DNA from: Gammaproteobacteria bacterium | GTDB lineage: Bacteria > Pseudomonadota > Gammaproteobacteria > Nevskiales > Nevskiaceae | Length of the DNA: 64,000 bases | Direction of reading: 5' to 3' | Assembly (NCBI GenBank): GCA_026398815.1 | Contig: JAPLSA010000001.1 | Span: 1 to 64,000 of the forward strand | Shown here: piece by piece, positions 55,428 to 63,400 of the stretch | Layout: every line of letters starts with the position of its first letter | Numbering within the stretch: position 1 is the first letter of the stretch | The notes under the pieces: model-generated | Seen by the model: the letters and a program-made list of their open reading frames with translations, nothing else | Told to the model about the DNA's origin: nothing | Database searches by the model: none | Translations under genes and position numbers: made by a program

Positions 55428-56251
55428 ACGCGGTGGCGGACGCCGACTGGCGTGGCCTGCTGCTGCGGCAGCTGCCGCCGGCCGAGACACAGCGGCTGGA
55501 GTGCCTGCTGCTCACCGATCCGGCAGCGCTGGCGGCGCTGCGCGATGCCGAAACCGATCTCCACGATGACGCGGCCCGGCTGCAGCTGGCGGCGGCCGAG
55601 CAGGCGGCGTTCGATCGCCATCTGCTGAACACGGCGGACGGGCAGGCCCGCCAGCGCTTCAGCCAGGCGATGAAGCCGCAGCCTCAGGAAACCCGTCGCG
55701 GCCGCCGCTACACGCCGCTGGCGCGGCCGCGCAGCCGCTACGGCCTGCGCATGGCGCTGACCGGCGTGGTGATCGCCGCCGGTCTGGCTCTTGTTCTCGG
55801 CGTGTTCCGGCGCGACCTGCTGACCGGTGTCAGCCGCCATCTCCACGCGACCGCCAGCCCGGCAGTCGTTGCGGCGGAGCCGACCTTGCTGCTGCTGGCG
55901 ACCGGCGCGGCCGGCGCTGCGCGTCCGGCCGTCAACGTGGTGCTGCGCGCCGGCGCCAGCGGGCTGCGCGTGCAGGCGGAAGTGACGCATGCCGAAGAAG
56001 CGCGGCTGTACCGCATCCGCCTGTTCGACGACGCCGATCCGTCGACCGCGCTGTTCGAAGCCGGTGATCTGCCATTGCAGACGCTGAACGGCTACCGCTT
56101 CATCGAAACGCTGCTGCCGGCCTCGGCGCTGGCCGGCGGCGCGCGCCGCTTGCAGGTGGATGCGCTGCCGCCGGCAGGCGCGTTCAGCGACCGCTGGCTG
56201 ATCCGGGCGCGCAGCACGGACGCGCCGCCGATCGCGCTGCCGGGGCGCTGA
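55424..56251 (+). CDS. Single-pass membrane protein, possible anti-sigma factor
   Basis: This 275-aa protein has a cytoplasmic N-terminus of about 105 residues (LLLRQLPPAETQRLECLLLTD ... LRDAETDLHDDAAR), a single membrane helix (ALTGVVIAAGLALVLGVF), and a periplasmic beta-rich domain (VNVVLRAGASGLRVQAEV ... YRIRLFDD). This is the general build of zf-HC2-like anti-sigma factors, though no zinc-binding His/Cys motif is seen. Translation is coupled to the region-4-like gene just upstream. Confidence 0.55.
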   Translation: MNAVADADWRGLLLRQLPPAETQRLECLLLTDPAALAALRDAETDLHDDAARLQLAAAEQAAFDRHLLNTADGQARQRFSQAMKPQPQETRRGRRYTPLARPRSRYGLRMALTGVVIAAGLALVLGVFRRDLLTGVSRHLHATASPAVVAAEPTLLLLATGAAGAARPAVNVVLRAGASGLRVQAEVTHAEEARLYRIRLFDDADPSTALFEAGDLPLQTLNGYRFIETLLPASALAGGARRLQVDALPPAGAFSDRWLIRARSTDAPPIALPGR

Positions 56252-56272
56252 TCCGCCGCCACGCCGCGCCGC

Positions 56273-57244
56273 TTACGGCGTCAGGCGGCTGCGGAAGGCG
56301 AGGTAGTCGGCGGTGACCCGATCCGGCGCTTCGAGCATCGGCAGGTGGCCGATGTTGTCCAGCATCACGACGGTAGCGTTCGGCAGCAGCGACTTCAGGA
56401 TCGCCGCGCCGGACGGATGTAGCACGCGGTCGCGGTTGCCCCAGGTGATCAAGGTCGGCGTCGCCAGCGGCGGCTGCAACGCGGCCAGCTGGCTGTCGAG
56501 CGCGCCGGACTGCTCGCGGATCTCCTCGAAGATTTGTTCGTTGAGCCGGAAGTTGGCGATCTGCCGGCGCGCCAGCACTGTGCGCACCGGCGCCGGGATG
56601 AACGGCGGCCGCTGCATCACGAACTGCAGCAGGCGGCCGAAATCCTGCTCGCTGCGGGCGAACAGCGGCGGCGGCATGCCGGCGGCGATCAGCTTCGTCA
56701 TCTCGCTAGGCTCGGCCGACATCACGCCGGCCGGCGCCAGCAGCCACAGGCTCTGGACCTGCTCCGGATGGGCCACGGCGTAGGCCGCCGCGATCCAGCC
56801 GCCCATCGAGTTGCCGGCCAGATGAAAGCGCGCCAGGCCCAGCTGCTTCGCGATCGCTTCGACGCGCACCACCTGGTCGCCGATCCGGTAGCGGGCATCG
56901 GCCGGCTTGTCGCTTTCGCCGAAGCCGGGCAGGTCGACCGCATAGACGCGGTAGTGCGCGGTCAGGCCGCTGGCGGCGACCCGGGTCCAGTTGTCCTTGT
57001 CGGCGCCGATGCCGTGCAGCAGCAGCAGCGGCGGCGCCTCGCGTGGACCGCCTTCGAGGTAGACCAGATGCCAGTGGCGGCCATCGGCCTCGATGTTCAT
57101 TTCCGAGCGTTCGAGCCTGGCGCGCATCCGCTCCAGGCTCATCGCGGTATCGGCCAGCCGCGCCGGCGCCAGCAGGTACAGCGCGGCGTAGACCAGCACG
57201 GTGACGGCCAGCAGGGCGACCAGCAGCTTCAGGATCAGGACCAC
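56273..57244 (-). CDS. Membrane-anchored alpha/beta hydrolase
   Basis: This 323-aa protein has an N-terminal membrane helix (LILKLLVALLAVTVLVYAALYLL) and an alpha/beta hydrolase domain: oxyanion HGIGADKDNW, nucleophile Ser in GNSMGG, acid in WGNRDRVLHP and the final His in IGHLPMLEAP. It resembles lipases/esterases such as AB-hydrolase lipase LipC or 2-hydroxymuconic hydrolase types; the substrate is unknown. It is convergent with the anti-sigma-like gene. Confidence 0.85.
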   Translation of the reverse strand: MVLILKLLVALLAVTVLVYAALYLLAPARLADTAMSLERMRARLERSEMNIEADGRHWHLVYLEGGPREAPPLLLLHGIGADKDNWTRVAASGLTAHYRVYAVDLPGFGESDKPADARYRIGDQVVRVEAIAKQLGLARFHLAGNSMGGWIAAAYAVAHPEQVQSLWLLAPAGVMSAEPSEMTKLIAAGMPPPLFARSEQDFGRLLQFVMQRPPFIPAPVRTVLARRQIANFRLNEQIFEEIREQSGALDSQLAALQPPLATPTLITWGNRDRVLHPSGAAILKSLLPNATVVMLDNIGHLPMLEAPDRVTADYLAFRSRLTP

Positions 57245-57313
57245 GGGATTCTTCCGGACGCGGGAACGGGGCAGGGCAGCGGATGGTAGCGGCGGCCGGC
57301 CGGTTGCCGGCGA

Positions 57314-58276
57314 TCAGGCCGACAGCCAGCGCGCGATCAGGCTGTAGACGCGGGCGTCGCGCGCGAGCCGCAGATGATGCAGCGCCGGCAGCAGCACGGT
57401 GTCGGCCGGCGCGAACGGCACGCACAGCGAGCGGTGCGGATGGCGGCCGGCGGCGCTGTCGGGCAGCACCAGGCCGTCGCCGATCAGGCGGCTGCGCGGA
57501 TCGTCGCTCGAGTCGCCGAGCATCGCGCCGACCGCGCAGTGGCGGGCTTGCGGCAGCACCCGCACCGGCCGGCGCATGTCGCCGCCGACCAGATCGGGAT
57601 CGTGAGCGTTCCAGTCGTCATGGCGCAGGCTGCCGTGGCGCAGGTCCTTGATGCCGGCCGAGCGGGCATTGATCGCCACCGCCAGCGGCCGGGTGATGTC
57701 GACCAGATCGAGCAGCCGCGTCGCGGCATGGCCGAAGCGCTCCAGCGGCGCGCCGTGATGCGGGCTGCCGAGGCAGACCAGATGGCTGACTTGGGCCGTC
57801 CAGCGGGCGCCGCGTTCCAGCCCGTGATGGCCGGCGCTGCGCGCGATCAGGCCGCCCATGCTGTGGCCGATCAGCGCGATCCGGCGGACCCGGACCGGCC
57901 AGTTCGCCTGCAGCGCGTCGAGCAGCCCGGCAAAGGCTTCGCCGTTCTCGGAAATGTGGCGGCCGCTGTTGTAGCGGACCTTGAGCGTGGTCCAGCCCTG
58001 TTCGCGGGCCAGCCGCGCCGGGAAGCTGTCGGCATCGGCGTGAAAGCCGTTGCCGGCGTTCCAGATCCGCTCGTCGCAGCACAGGCCGTGCAGGAAGATG
58101 GCGATGTCGCCGCCGGCAGCCGGGAAGGCGGTGGCCAGTGCGGCGCGGTCGGTGGCGACCGGCGCGCCGTGCTCGTCGCGCAGGCCGAAATCGATCGCCA
58201 GGCCGTTGCCGCTGCGGGCCAGGAAATCGCCGAACACACCGTTGGTGGCGCTGATCACCGCTTGCAGGCGGCTCAT
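57314..58276 (-). CDS. PGAP1/lipase-like alpha/beta hydrolase
   Basis: This 320-aa protein has FLHGLCCDERIWN near the oxyanion hole, nucleophile Ser in GHSMGGLIAR, and LGSPHHGAPLERFG, the pattern of lipases and PGAP1-like hydrolases. There is no signal peptide, so it is probably cytoplasmic. ATG 58276 is chosen because it overlaps the stop of the small upstream gene (ATGA), indicating one operon. Substrate unknown. Confidence 0.82.
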   Translation of the reverse strand: MSRLQAVISATNGVFGDFLARSGNGLAIDFGLRDEHGAPVATDRAALATAFPAAGGDIAIFLHGLCCDERIWNAGNGFHADADSFPARLAREQGWTTLKVRYNSGRHISENGEAFAGLLDALQANWPVRVRRIALIGHSMGGLIARSAGHHGLERGARWTAQVSHLVCLGSPHHGAPLERFGHAATRLLDLVDITRPLAVAINARSAGIKDLRHGSLRHDDWNAHDPDLVGGDMRRPVRVLPQARHCAVGAMLGDSSDDPRSRLIGDGLVLPDSAAGRHPHRSLCVPFAPADTVLLPALHHLRLARDARVYSLIARWLSA

Positions 58277-58554
58277 CGCGACGTCTTTTGCAGCGCGATG
58301 ACCCGCGCTGCGGCGTCGCAGCCGACCGCGCTCAGTCCGCGCACGGCCTGATGGACGCCACGGGTGATGCCGTCGTGGAACTGCCGGACCACGCCGCTGG
58401 CCTCGGCCACCACCGGCACCCGGGCGAGGACCCGAAACGGCTTGTCGGCGATCGCGAGGTGCATGTCCTCGACGCGGCGGCTGCCGGCGTCGATGCCCGT
58501 CTTCAGTAGGGCAATGGCGCCCTGCAATTGGCGCGATGATTCGGTGGCGGGCAT
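58273..58554 (-). CDS. Hypothetical small helical protein upstream of the lipase
   Basis: This 93-aa protein reads largely as amphipathic helix (SSRQLQGAIALLKTGIDAGSRRVEDMHLAIADKPFRVL ... VVRQFHDGITRGVHQAVRGL). I do not recognise a family. Its stop overlaps the lipase ATG, so the two are translationally coupled, and a helper role for the hydrolase is possible. ATG 58554 is used; an earlier ATG at 58590 is also in frame. Confidence 0.6.
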   Translation of the reverse strand: MPATESSRQLQGAIALLKTGIDAGSRRVEDMHLAIADKPFRVLARVPVVAEASGVVRQFHDGITRGVHQAVRGLSAVGCDAAARVIALQKTSR

Positions 58555-58664
58555 CGGTCGGACTCGGTTGATGTGAACAATCGTGCACAAAACCCGGGCG
58601 ATTGTCCACTTGCCGATCGTGCACCCGCTGAAAATCCTGTCCGCCTATTCCGAGGAGCCTGTCC

Positions 58665-59654
58665 GTGTCGATGCCTGCCCTGCTGCAAAACGCGTTGCGC
58701 CTGCCGGTGATCGCCTCGCCGATGTTCATCGCCTCGAACCCGAAGCTGGTGATCGAGCAGTGCAAGGCCGGCATCGTCGGCTCGTTTCCGGCGCTGAACG
58801 CCCGCGGCGACGGGGCGCTGGAACAGTGGCTGACCGAGATCGAGACGGCGCTGGCGGCGGAGCGGGCGGCGCATCCGGGCAAGCGGATCGCGCCCTATGC
58901 GGTCAACCAGATCGTGCACGCCTCCAACGACCGGCTGGCTGCCGACATGGCGGTGTGCGTGGCGCACCGGGCGCCGATCATCATCACCTCGCTGCGCGCG
59001 CCGGATGCCATCGTGCCGGCGGTGCACGGCTACGGCGGTCTGGTGTTCCACGACGTGATCAGCGTGCGGCATGCCGAAAAGGCGCTGGAAGCCGGTGTCG
59101 ACGGCCTGATCCTGGTCTGTGCCGGCGCCGGTGGCCACGCCGGCACCCTGTCGCCGTTCGCGCTGGTCGGCGAGATCCGCAAGTTCTACGACGGCCCGGT
59201 GATCCTGTCCGGCTCGATCGCCAGCGGCGACGCGATCCTCGCCGCGCAGTCGATGGGCGCGGATCTGGCCTACATCGGCACCCGCTTCCTGGCCACGCCG
59301 GAAGCCAATGTCAGCGACGATTACCGGCAAGCGATCGTCGATTCCTCGGCGGCCGACATCACCTACACGCCGTACTTCTCCGGCGTGCACGGCAACTACC
59401 TGAAAAAGAGCATCGTCCGCGCCGGCATGGACCCGGACAAGCTGCCGCACGCCGACGCCAGCAAGATGAATCTGGGCAGCAGCGCCGGCGAATCGACCAG
59501 CACCGCCAAGGCCTGGAAGGACATCTGGGGCGCCGGCCACGGCGTCGGCGTGATCGACCAAGTGATGCCGACGGCGGCCGTCGTCGACCGGTTGGAAGCC
59601 GAGTACCGCGCGGCGCGGCAGCGCCTGCTGGCGGCGGCGGCCGTTTATCCCTGA
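58665..59654 (+). CDS. Nitronate monooxygenase (FMN-dependent)
   Basis: This 329-aa flavoenzyme of the NMO/2-nitropropane dioxygenase family oxidises nitronates such as propionate 3-nitronate. Family features: LPVIASPMFIASNPKLVIEQCKAGIVGSFPALNAR at the start, HGYGGLVFHDVISVRHAEKA, the FMN-binding CAGAGGHAGTLSPFAL with the catalytic His, and SGSIASGDAILAAQSMGADLAYIGTRFLAT. GTG 58665 has GAGGAG (58652-58657) at 7 bases; ATG 58671 is an alternative. Its 3' end overlaps the convergent TetR gene by 10 bases. Confidence 0.88.
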   Translation: MSMPALLQNALRLPVIASPMFIASNPKLVIEQCKAGIVGSFPALNARGDGALEQWLTEIETALAAERAAHPGKRIAPYAVNQIVHASNDRLAADMAVCVAHRAPIIITSLRAPDAIVPAVHGYGGLVFHDVISVRHAEKALEAGVDGLILVCAGAGGHAGTLSPFALVGEIRKFYDGPVILSGSIASGDAILAAQSMGADLAYIGTRFLATPEANVSDDYRQAIVDSSAADITYTPYFSGVHGNYLKKSIVRAGMDPDKLPHADASKMNLGSSAGESTSTAKAWKDIWGAGHGVGVIDQVMPTAAVVDRLEAEYRAARQRLLAAAAVYP

Positions 59655-60280
59655 GGCCGTCGGCCTGCCGCCTTGGCGGCAGCCATCCGGCGTGGCCCGA
59701 ACAGCGTGTCGAGCATCGGCGCGACCAGTTCGTCGAGCCGCCGGCCGATGGTCAGCTGGCCGGCCAGGTGCAAGGTCAGCAGGCCGTGCATCGCCGCCCA
59801 CACCACATGCGAGCCGGTCAGCGCATCGCCGCTGATCAGGCCCTGGTCGACCGCCTGCTGGTAGGCGGTCTGCAGCGTCGCCAGCGCCCGCTGCCGGGCG
59901 GCGTGCAGTTCCGGGTATTCGGCCGGCGGGGGCTGCCGCAGCGCGAACATCAGCCGGTATTCGGCGGGGTTGGCTTCGGCAAAGGTGATGAAGCTGTGCG
60001 CCATCGTGTGCAGCGTCACCAGCGGCGGGTCACCGCGCGCCAGCACCGCTTCCATGGTCGTCGTCAGCCGGTCGAAGCACATCGCCCGCAGCGCGACGAA
60101 GATGTGCTCCTTGTTCTTGAAGTAGCGATACGGCAACGCCTGACTGCGATCCATCGCGGCGGCGATCGCGCGCATCGTCACGGCGTCATAGCCATCGCGT
60201 TCGTAGAGCCGGGCCGCCGCTGCGCAGATGTCGGCGCGCACGCCATCGGCGGCTTCGGCGGTAAGGCGAGGGCGTGCCAT
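59645..60280 (-). CDS. TetR-family transcriptional regulator
   Basis: This 211-aa regulator has an N-terminal helix-turn-helix (ICAAAARLYERDGYDAVTMRAIAAAMDRSQALPYRYFKNKEHIFVAL) and a helical ligand-binding part with WHG-type sequence (VVWAAMHGLLTLHLAGQL). Target genes are unknown. The nearest candidates are its own promoter and the alcohol dehydrogenase upstream; nitronate monooxygenase is convergent, so it is less likely to share an operator. An AT-rich stretch with TTTAATTAA (60301-60309) upstream may hold its operator. Confidence 0.88.
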   Translation of the reverse strand: MARPRLTAEAADGVRADICAAAARLYERDGYDAVTMRAIAAAMDRSQALPYRYFKNKEHIFVALRAMCFDRLTTTMEAVLARGDPPLVTLHTMAHSFITFAEANPAEYRLMFALRQPPPAEYPELHAARQRALATLQTAYQQAVDQGLISGDALTGSHVVWAAMHGLLTLHLAGQLTIGRRLDELVAPMLDTLFGPRRMAAAKAAGRRPQG

Positions 60281-60481
60281 CGATTGACGGGCTCGGGCGG
60301 ATTTAATTAACGTTGTTCAAAGAATCTGCAGCATCGCCGTGATGCCACGAGCACCGTCCGTGCCAGCGCTGCGGCCTTGCCCGGCCGCCATGTCGTGGCC
60401 ACCACCCGCTCTGCCCTTGTGCGGGATGTCCGGTCCCCTCCGGCATCCCGCAACCTTTGTCGGCGTCGTTGGTGTCGGCGA

Positions 60482-61699
60482 TCAGGCTGGCAGCATCTGG
60501 GCGACGAAAGCCTCGAAATCCGGCTTGTCCATGTAGCGCGGCACGGCGTAGGTCCAGTGCGCTTCCGACATCGCCTTGTCGGTGATCGCCGGGATGTCGC
60601 CGGCCTTCAGCTTGTCGACCCGGGTCGGGATGCCGAATTCGGCGTTCAGCGCCCGCACGTGGGCAATGAACTTGTCGGCCAGCTGCAGCGGCGTTTCATC
60701 GCCGGTCTTCAGGCCGCTGACCTCGGCCAGCTTGGCCAGGCGATCACTGCATTCCGGCTTCGAGAAATCCAGCACGTACGGCAGGACGATGGCGTTGGCC
60801 AGCCCGTGCGGCAGGTGGTAGTAGGCGCCGAAGTTGTGGGCGATCGCGTGCACATAGCCGACGCCGGCGGTGGTGAACGCCACGCCGGCCTTGAACGAGG
60901 CCACGGCCATGTTCTGGCGCGCGTCGATGTTGCCGCCGTCGCGGACCGCCGTGGCCAGGTTCTGCATGATCAGCCGGGTCGCTTCCAGCGCTTCGGCGTC
61001 GGTCATCGGCGTGTGGTTGCGGGAGATGTAGGCCTCTACCGCATGGGTCAGCGCATCCATGCCGGTGGCGGCGGTGATCGGCGCCGGCAGGCCGGTCATC
61101 AGCGCGCCGTCGAGGCAGGCGCCGACCGGCACCAGCTTCGGGTCCATGATCGCGAACTTGCGGGTCGTCGAGGGATCAGACACCACGGCGGCGATCGTCA
61201 CCTCCGAGCCGGTTCCGGCCGTGGTCGGCACCGCGTACAGCGGCATCGGCCGGAAGATCACCCGCATCAGGCCGGCCATGTGGACGATCTTGTGCGGATT
61301 GCGGGCGCGGGCGGCGATGACCTTGGCGGCGTCGATCGATGAACCGCCGCCGATCGCCAGGATCGCCGTGCAGCCTTCCTTCTTCAGCAGCGCCAGGCCG
61401 GTTTCGATCTGCTCAATCGTCGGGTTCGGCTGCACGCCGTCAAAGACCACCCAGCGCACGCCGAGCGCGGTGAGCTTTTCCTGCAGCGGCGTCAGCAGGC
61501 CGATCTTGACCAGCATCGCATCGGTGACGATCAGCAGATTCTTCACGCCGGTCCGCGTGGCGATGTGCTCGCACAGCTGCAGCGACGAGCCCGGGCCGCT
61601 GAACAGCTCCGGCGTGCGGAAGGTCAGGATCTTCGTCGACCATTTCAGCAGAAGCTGAAAAAACTTGAAAAACAAAACCTTGAGCGAAAATGGCAGCAC
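60482..61699 (-). CDS. Iron-containing alcohol dehydrogenase
   Basis: This group III alcohol dehydrogenase (405 aa) shows NAD-binding AIGGGSSIDAAKVIA, PTTAGTGSEVT, and metal ligands in TGMDALTHAVEAY and VGYVHAIAHNFGAYYHLPHG. The N-terminal ~25 residues (VLPFSLKVLFFKFFQLLLKW) are hydrophobic, more than usual for the family. The GTG start at 61699 has GGAG about 8 bases upstream. Substrate is not defined; similar enzymes reduce aldehydes or oxidise medium-chain alcohols. Confidence 0.9.
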   Translation of the reverse strand: MLPFSLKVLFFKFFQLLLKWSTKILTFRTPELFSGPGSSLQLCEHIATRTGVKNLLIVTDAMLVKIGLLTPLQEKLTALGVRWVVFDGVQPNPTIEQIETGLALLKKEGCTAILAIGGGSSIDAAKVIAARARNPHKIVHMAGLMRVIFRPMPLYAVPTTAGTGSEVTIAAVVSDPSTTRKFAIMDPKLVPVGACLDGALMTGLPAPITAATGMDALTHAVEAYISRNHTPMTDAEALEATRLIMQNLATAVRDGGNIDARQNMAVASFKAGVAFTTAGVGYVHAIAHNFGAYYHLPHGLANAIVLPYVLDFSKPECSDRLAKLAEVSGLKTGDETPLQLADKFIAHVRALNAEFGIPTRVDKLKAGDIPAITDKAMSEAHWTYAVPRYMDKPDFEAFVAQMLPA

Positions 61700-61834
61700 G
61701 CGGATTCTCCGGGGAAGGGCAGCGCGACCGCGCGGGAATCACGGCTCGCGGGCGGACCATACGCCAAGGTACTGGCCCGCGCCAAGTGGCGTACAGGCGT
61801 TGACTGAACCGGCTGACGGCGTGCTGGCTGCGCG

Positions 61835-62806
61835 TCAGCGGCGGTCGCGATCAGCGCGCAGCCGGTCGGCCAGCGCCGCCGCCGCGCCGCGCAGCGCCGG
61901 ATGGGCAGCGGTGACCTGCACCGTCGCGATGCCGGCGAGGTAGTCGGCAAAGCGGCCCTTGGCCTCGAAACGGGCGCGGAAGAACGGCCGGTCGAAGGCG
62001 CTGCCGAGGCCGGCGATCACGCCGCCGCCGAGGTAGATGCCACCGAACGCGCCGAGCGTCAGCGCCAGGTTGCCGGCGAAGCTGCCGAGCATGCCGCTGA
62101 AGGCCTGCGCGGCTTCCACGCAGATCGGGCAGCTGCCGGCCTGCGCGGCTGCCGCGATCGCCGCCGGGGTTTGCGCCGGGGTGGGCGGCAGGCCGTGGAT
62201 GTCGCGCAACGCGTCGACGATCAGCACCAGGCCGGGGCCGGAGATCAGCCGTTCGGCCGAGACATGCGGAAGGCTGCGACCGACCACCTGCAGGATCGCC
62301 GTTTCGCGGGCGTCGATCGGCGCGAAGCTGCAATGGCCGCCCTCGCTGGCCAGCGGCTGCCAGCGATCACCGCAGCGGACCAGGCCGGAGACGCCGAGGC
62401 CGGTGCCGGGGCCAACGACGCCGATCGCCGCCTCCACCCGCCGCGTGCCGCGGCCGATGGCCAGCAGTTCGGCCTCGCCCAGCAGCGGCAGTGCCAGTGC
62501 CAGCGCGGTGAAATCGTTGAGCACCAGCAGCGTTTCGATGCCCAGCGCACGGCGCGTGGCATCGATCGAGAACGCCCAGTGGTGGTTGGTCATCCGCACC
62601 GCATCGCCGGCTACCGGCGTGGCGATCGCGATGGCGGCGGCCGTCACCGTCGGCTCGCCCTGGGCGGCGAGATAGTGGCGGATCGCCGCATCCAGGCTCG
62701 GGTGCTCGGCGCAGCGCAGCACCTGCACGGCGGCGATGCCGTGACCGTTGTCGGTCAGCGCGAAGCGGGCGTGGGTCCCGCCGATATCCGCCAGCAGCTG
62801 GGGCAT
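61835..62806 (-). CDS. glk: Glucokinase
   Basis: Phosphorylates glucose with ATP (323 aa, Glk family rather than ROK). Motifs: ADIGGTHARFAL phosphate-binding loop at the N-terminus, AIATPVAGDAVRMTNHHWAFS, LVLNDFTALALALP with the catalytic Asp, GPGTGLGVSGLV, and the substrate loop SEGGHCSFAP. The adjacent genes are unrelated to sugar use. Confidence 0.93.
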   Translation of the reverse strand: MPQLLADIGGTHARFALTDNGHGIAAVQVLRCAEHPSLDAAIRHYLAAQGEPTVTAAAIAIATPVAGDAVRMTNHHWAFSIDATRRALGIETLLVLNDFTALALALPLLGEAELLAIGRGTRRVEAAIGVVGPGTGLGVSGLVRCGDRWQPLASEGGHCSFAPIDARETAILQVVGRSLPHVSAERLISGPGLVLIVDALRDIHGLPPTPAQTPAAIAAAAQAGSCPICVEAAQAFSGMLGSFAGNLALTLGAFGGIYLGGGVIAGLGSAFDRPFFRARFEAKGRFADYLAGIATVQVTAAHPALRGAAAALADRLRADRDRR

Positions 62807-62830
62807 CGTGCAGGCCCTAATTCAGCCGCC

Positions 62831-62874
62831 AAAATGAAAACGGCACCGCCCGGCGATGAGGCCGGGCGGTGCCG
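62831..62874 (-). terminator. Rho-independent terminator of the small lipoprotein gene
   Basis: CGGCACCGCCCGGC (62841-62854) pairs perfectly with GCCGGGCGGTGCCG (62861-62874). On the minus strand the stem is followed by TTTTCATTTT. It lies 78 bases beyond the lipoprotein stop and 25 bases upstream of glk, separating the two transcripts. Confidence 0.8.
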
Positions 62875-62951
62875 AGGCGTCGATGCAGCAGCGGTGACGC
62901 GTGCATCACCGACGCGTTTCCAACTGCAGGAACCTGCAGTCGGGGCACGGC

Positions 62952-63173
62952 TTAGCGCTGCGGGGCGCCTTCCTTCTTCTCTTCCGGAGCAGCTTCGGCA
63001 GCGGCCGGCGCGGCTTCGGCCGGCGCGGCTTCCGCAGCCGGAGCGGCTTCGGCAGGGGCAGCCGGAGCGGCTTCGGCCGCAACCGGTGCGGCCGGGGCTG
63101 CTTCTTCCTTGCCCTTGCACGCGGTCAGCATCAGCAGCGCGGCGCAGCACAGACTCAAGCCTTTGATCTTCAC
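62952..63173 (-). CDS. Small Ala/Pro/Glu-rich lipoprotein
   Basis: This 73-aa protein starts at GTG 63173, with AAGGAG (63181-63186) 7 bases upstream. It has a lipoprotein signal peptide with lipobox LTAC (KIKGLSLCCAALLMLTAC), then a low-complexity tail built from imperfect EAAPA repeats and an acidic/basic end. The product is probably an outer-membrane-anchored flexible peptide. Similar tails span the periplasm in other small lipoproteins. No function is known. It has its own promoter region and terminator. Confidence 0.75.
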   Translation of the reverse strand: MKIKGLSLCCAALLMLTACKGKEEAAPAAPVAAEAAPAAPAEAAPAAEAAPAEAAPAAAEAAPEEKKEGAPQR

Positions 63174-63400
63174 TCGATAACTCCTTAACGAACCGACACG
63201 CGGCGGCAGGTGGAACAACGCGGGTGATGAAAGGCTAGCAGTTTGGACGCGTTTTGACTGCAATCCGTGCATGAAACGCGCCATTCACGCGGTCAAAAGC
63301 AGTTTTCCGGTCAGCTGGAAGCGCCCGGAAATCGCCTGCGTCGCGCCGTTGTTCGGCTGCTAACGTGTTGACCAGACCCCGAAAACCGGATGCCCGACTG

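Noticed and set aside
60421-60452. Hairpin GCGGGATGTCCGG/CCGGCATCCCGC after the alcohol dehydrogenase gene
   Set aside because: It has a bulge and no T run on the minus strand, so a terminator call is not supported, although some role in ending the transcript is possible.
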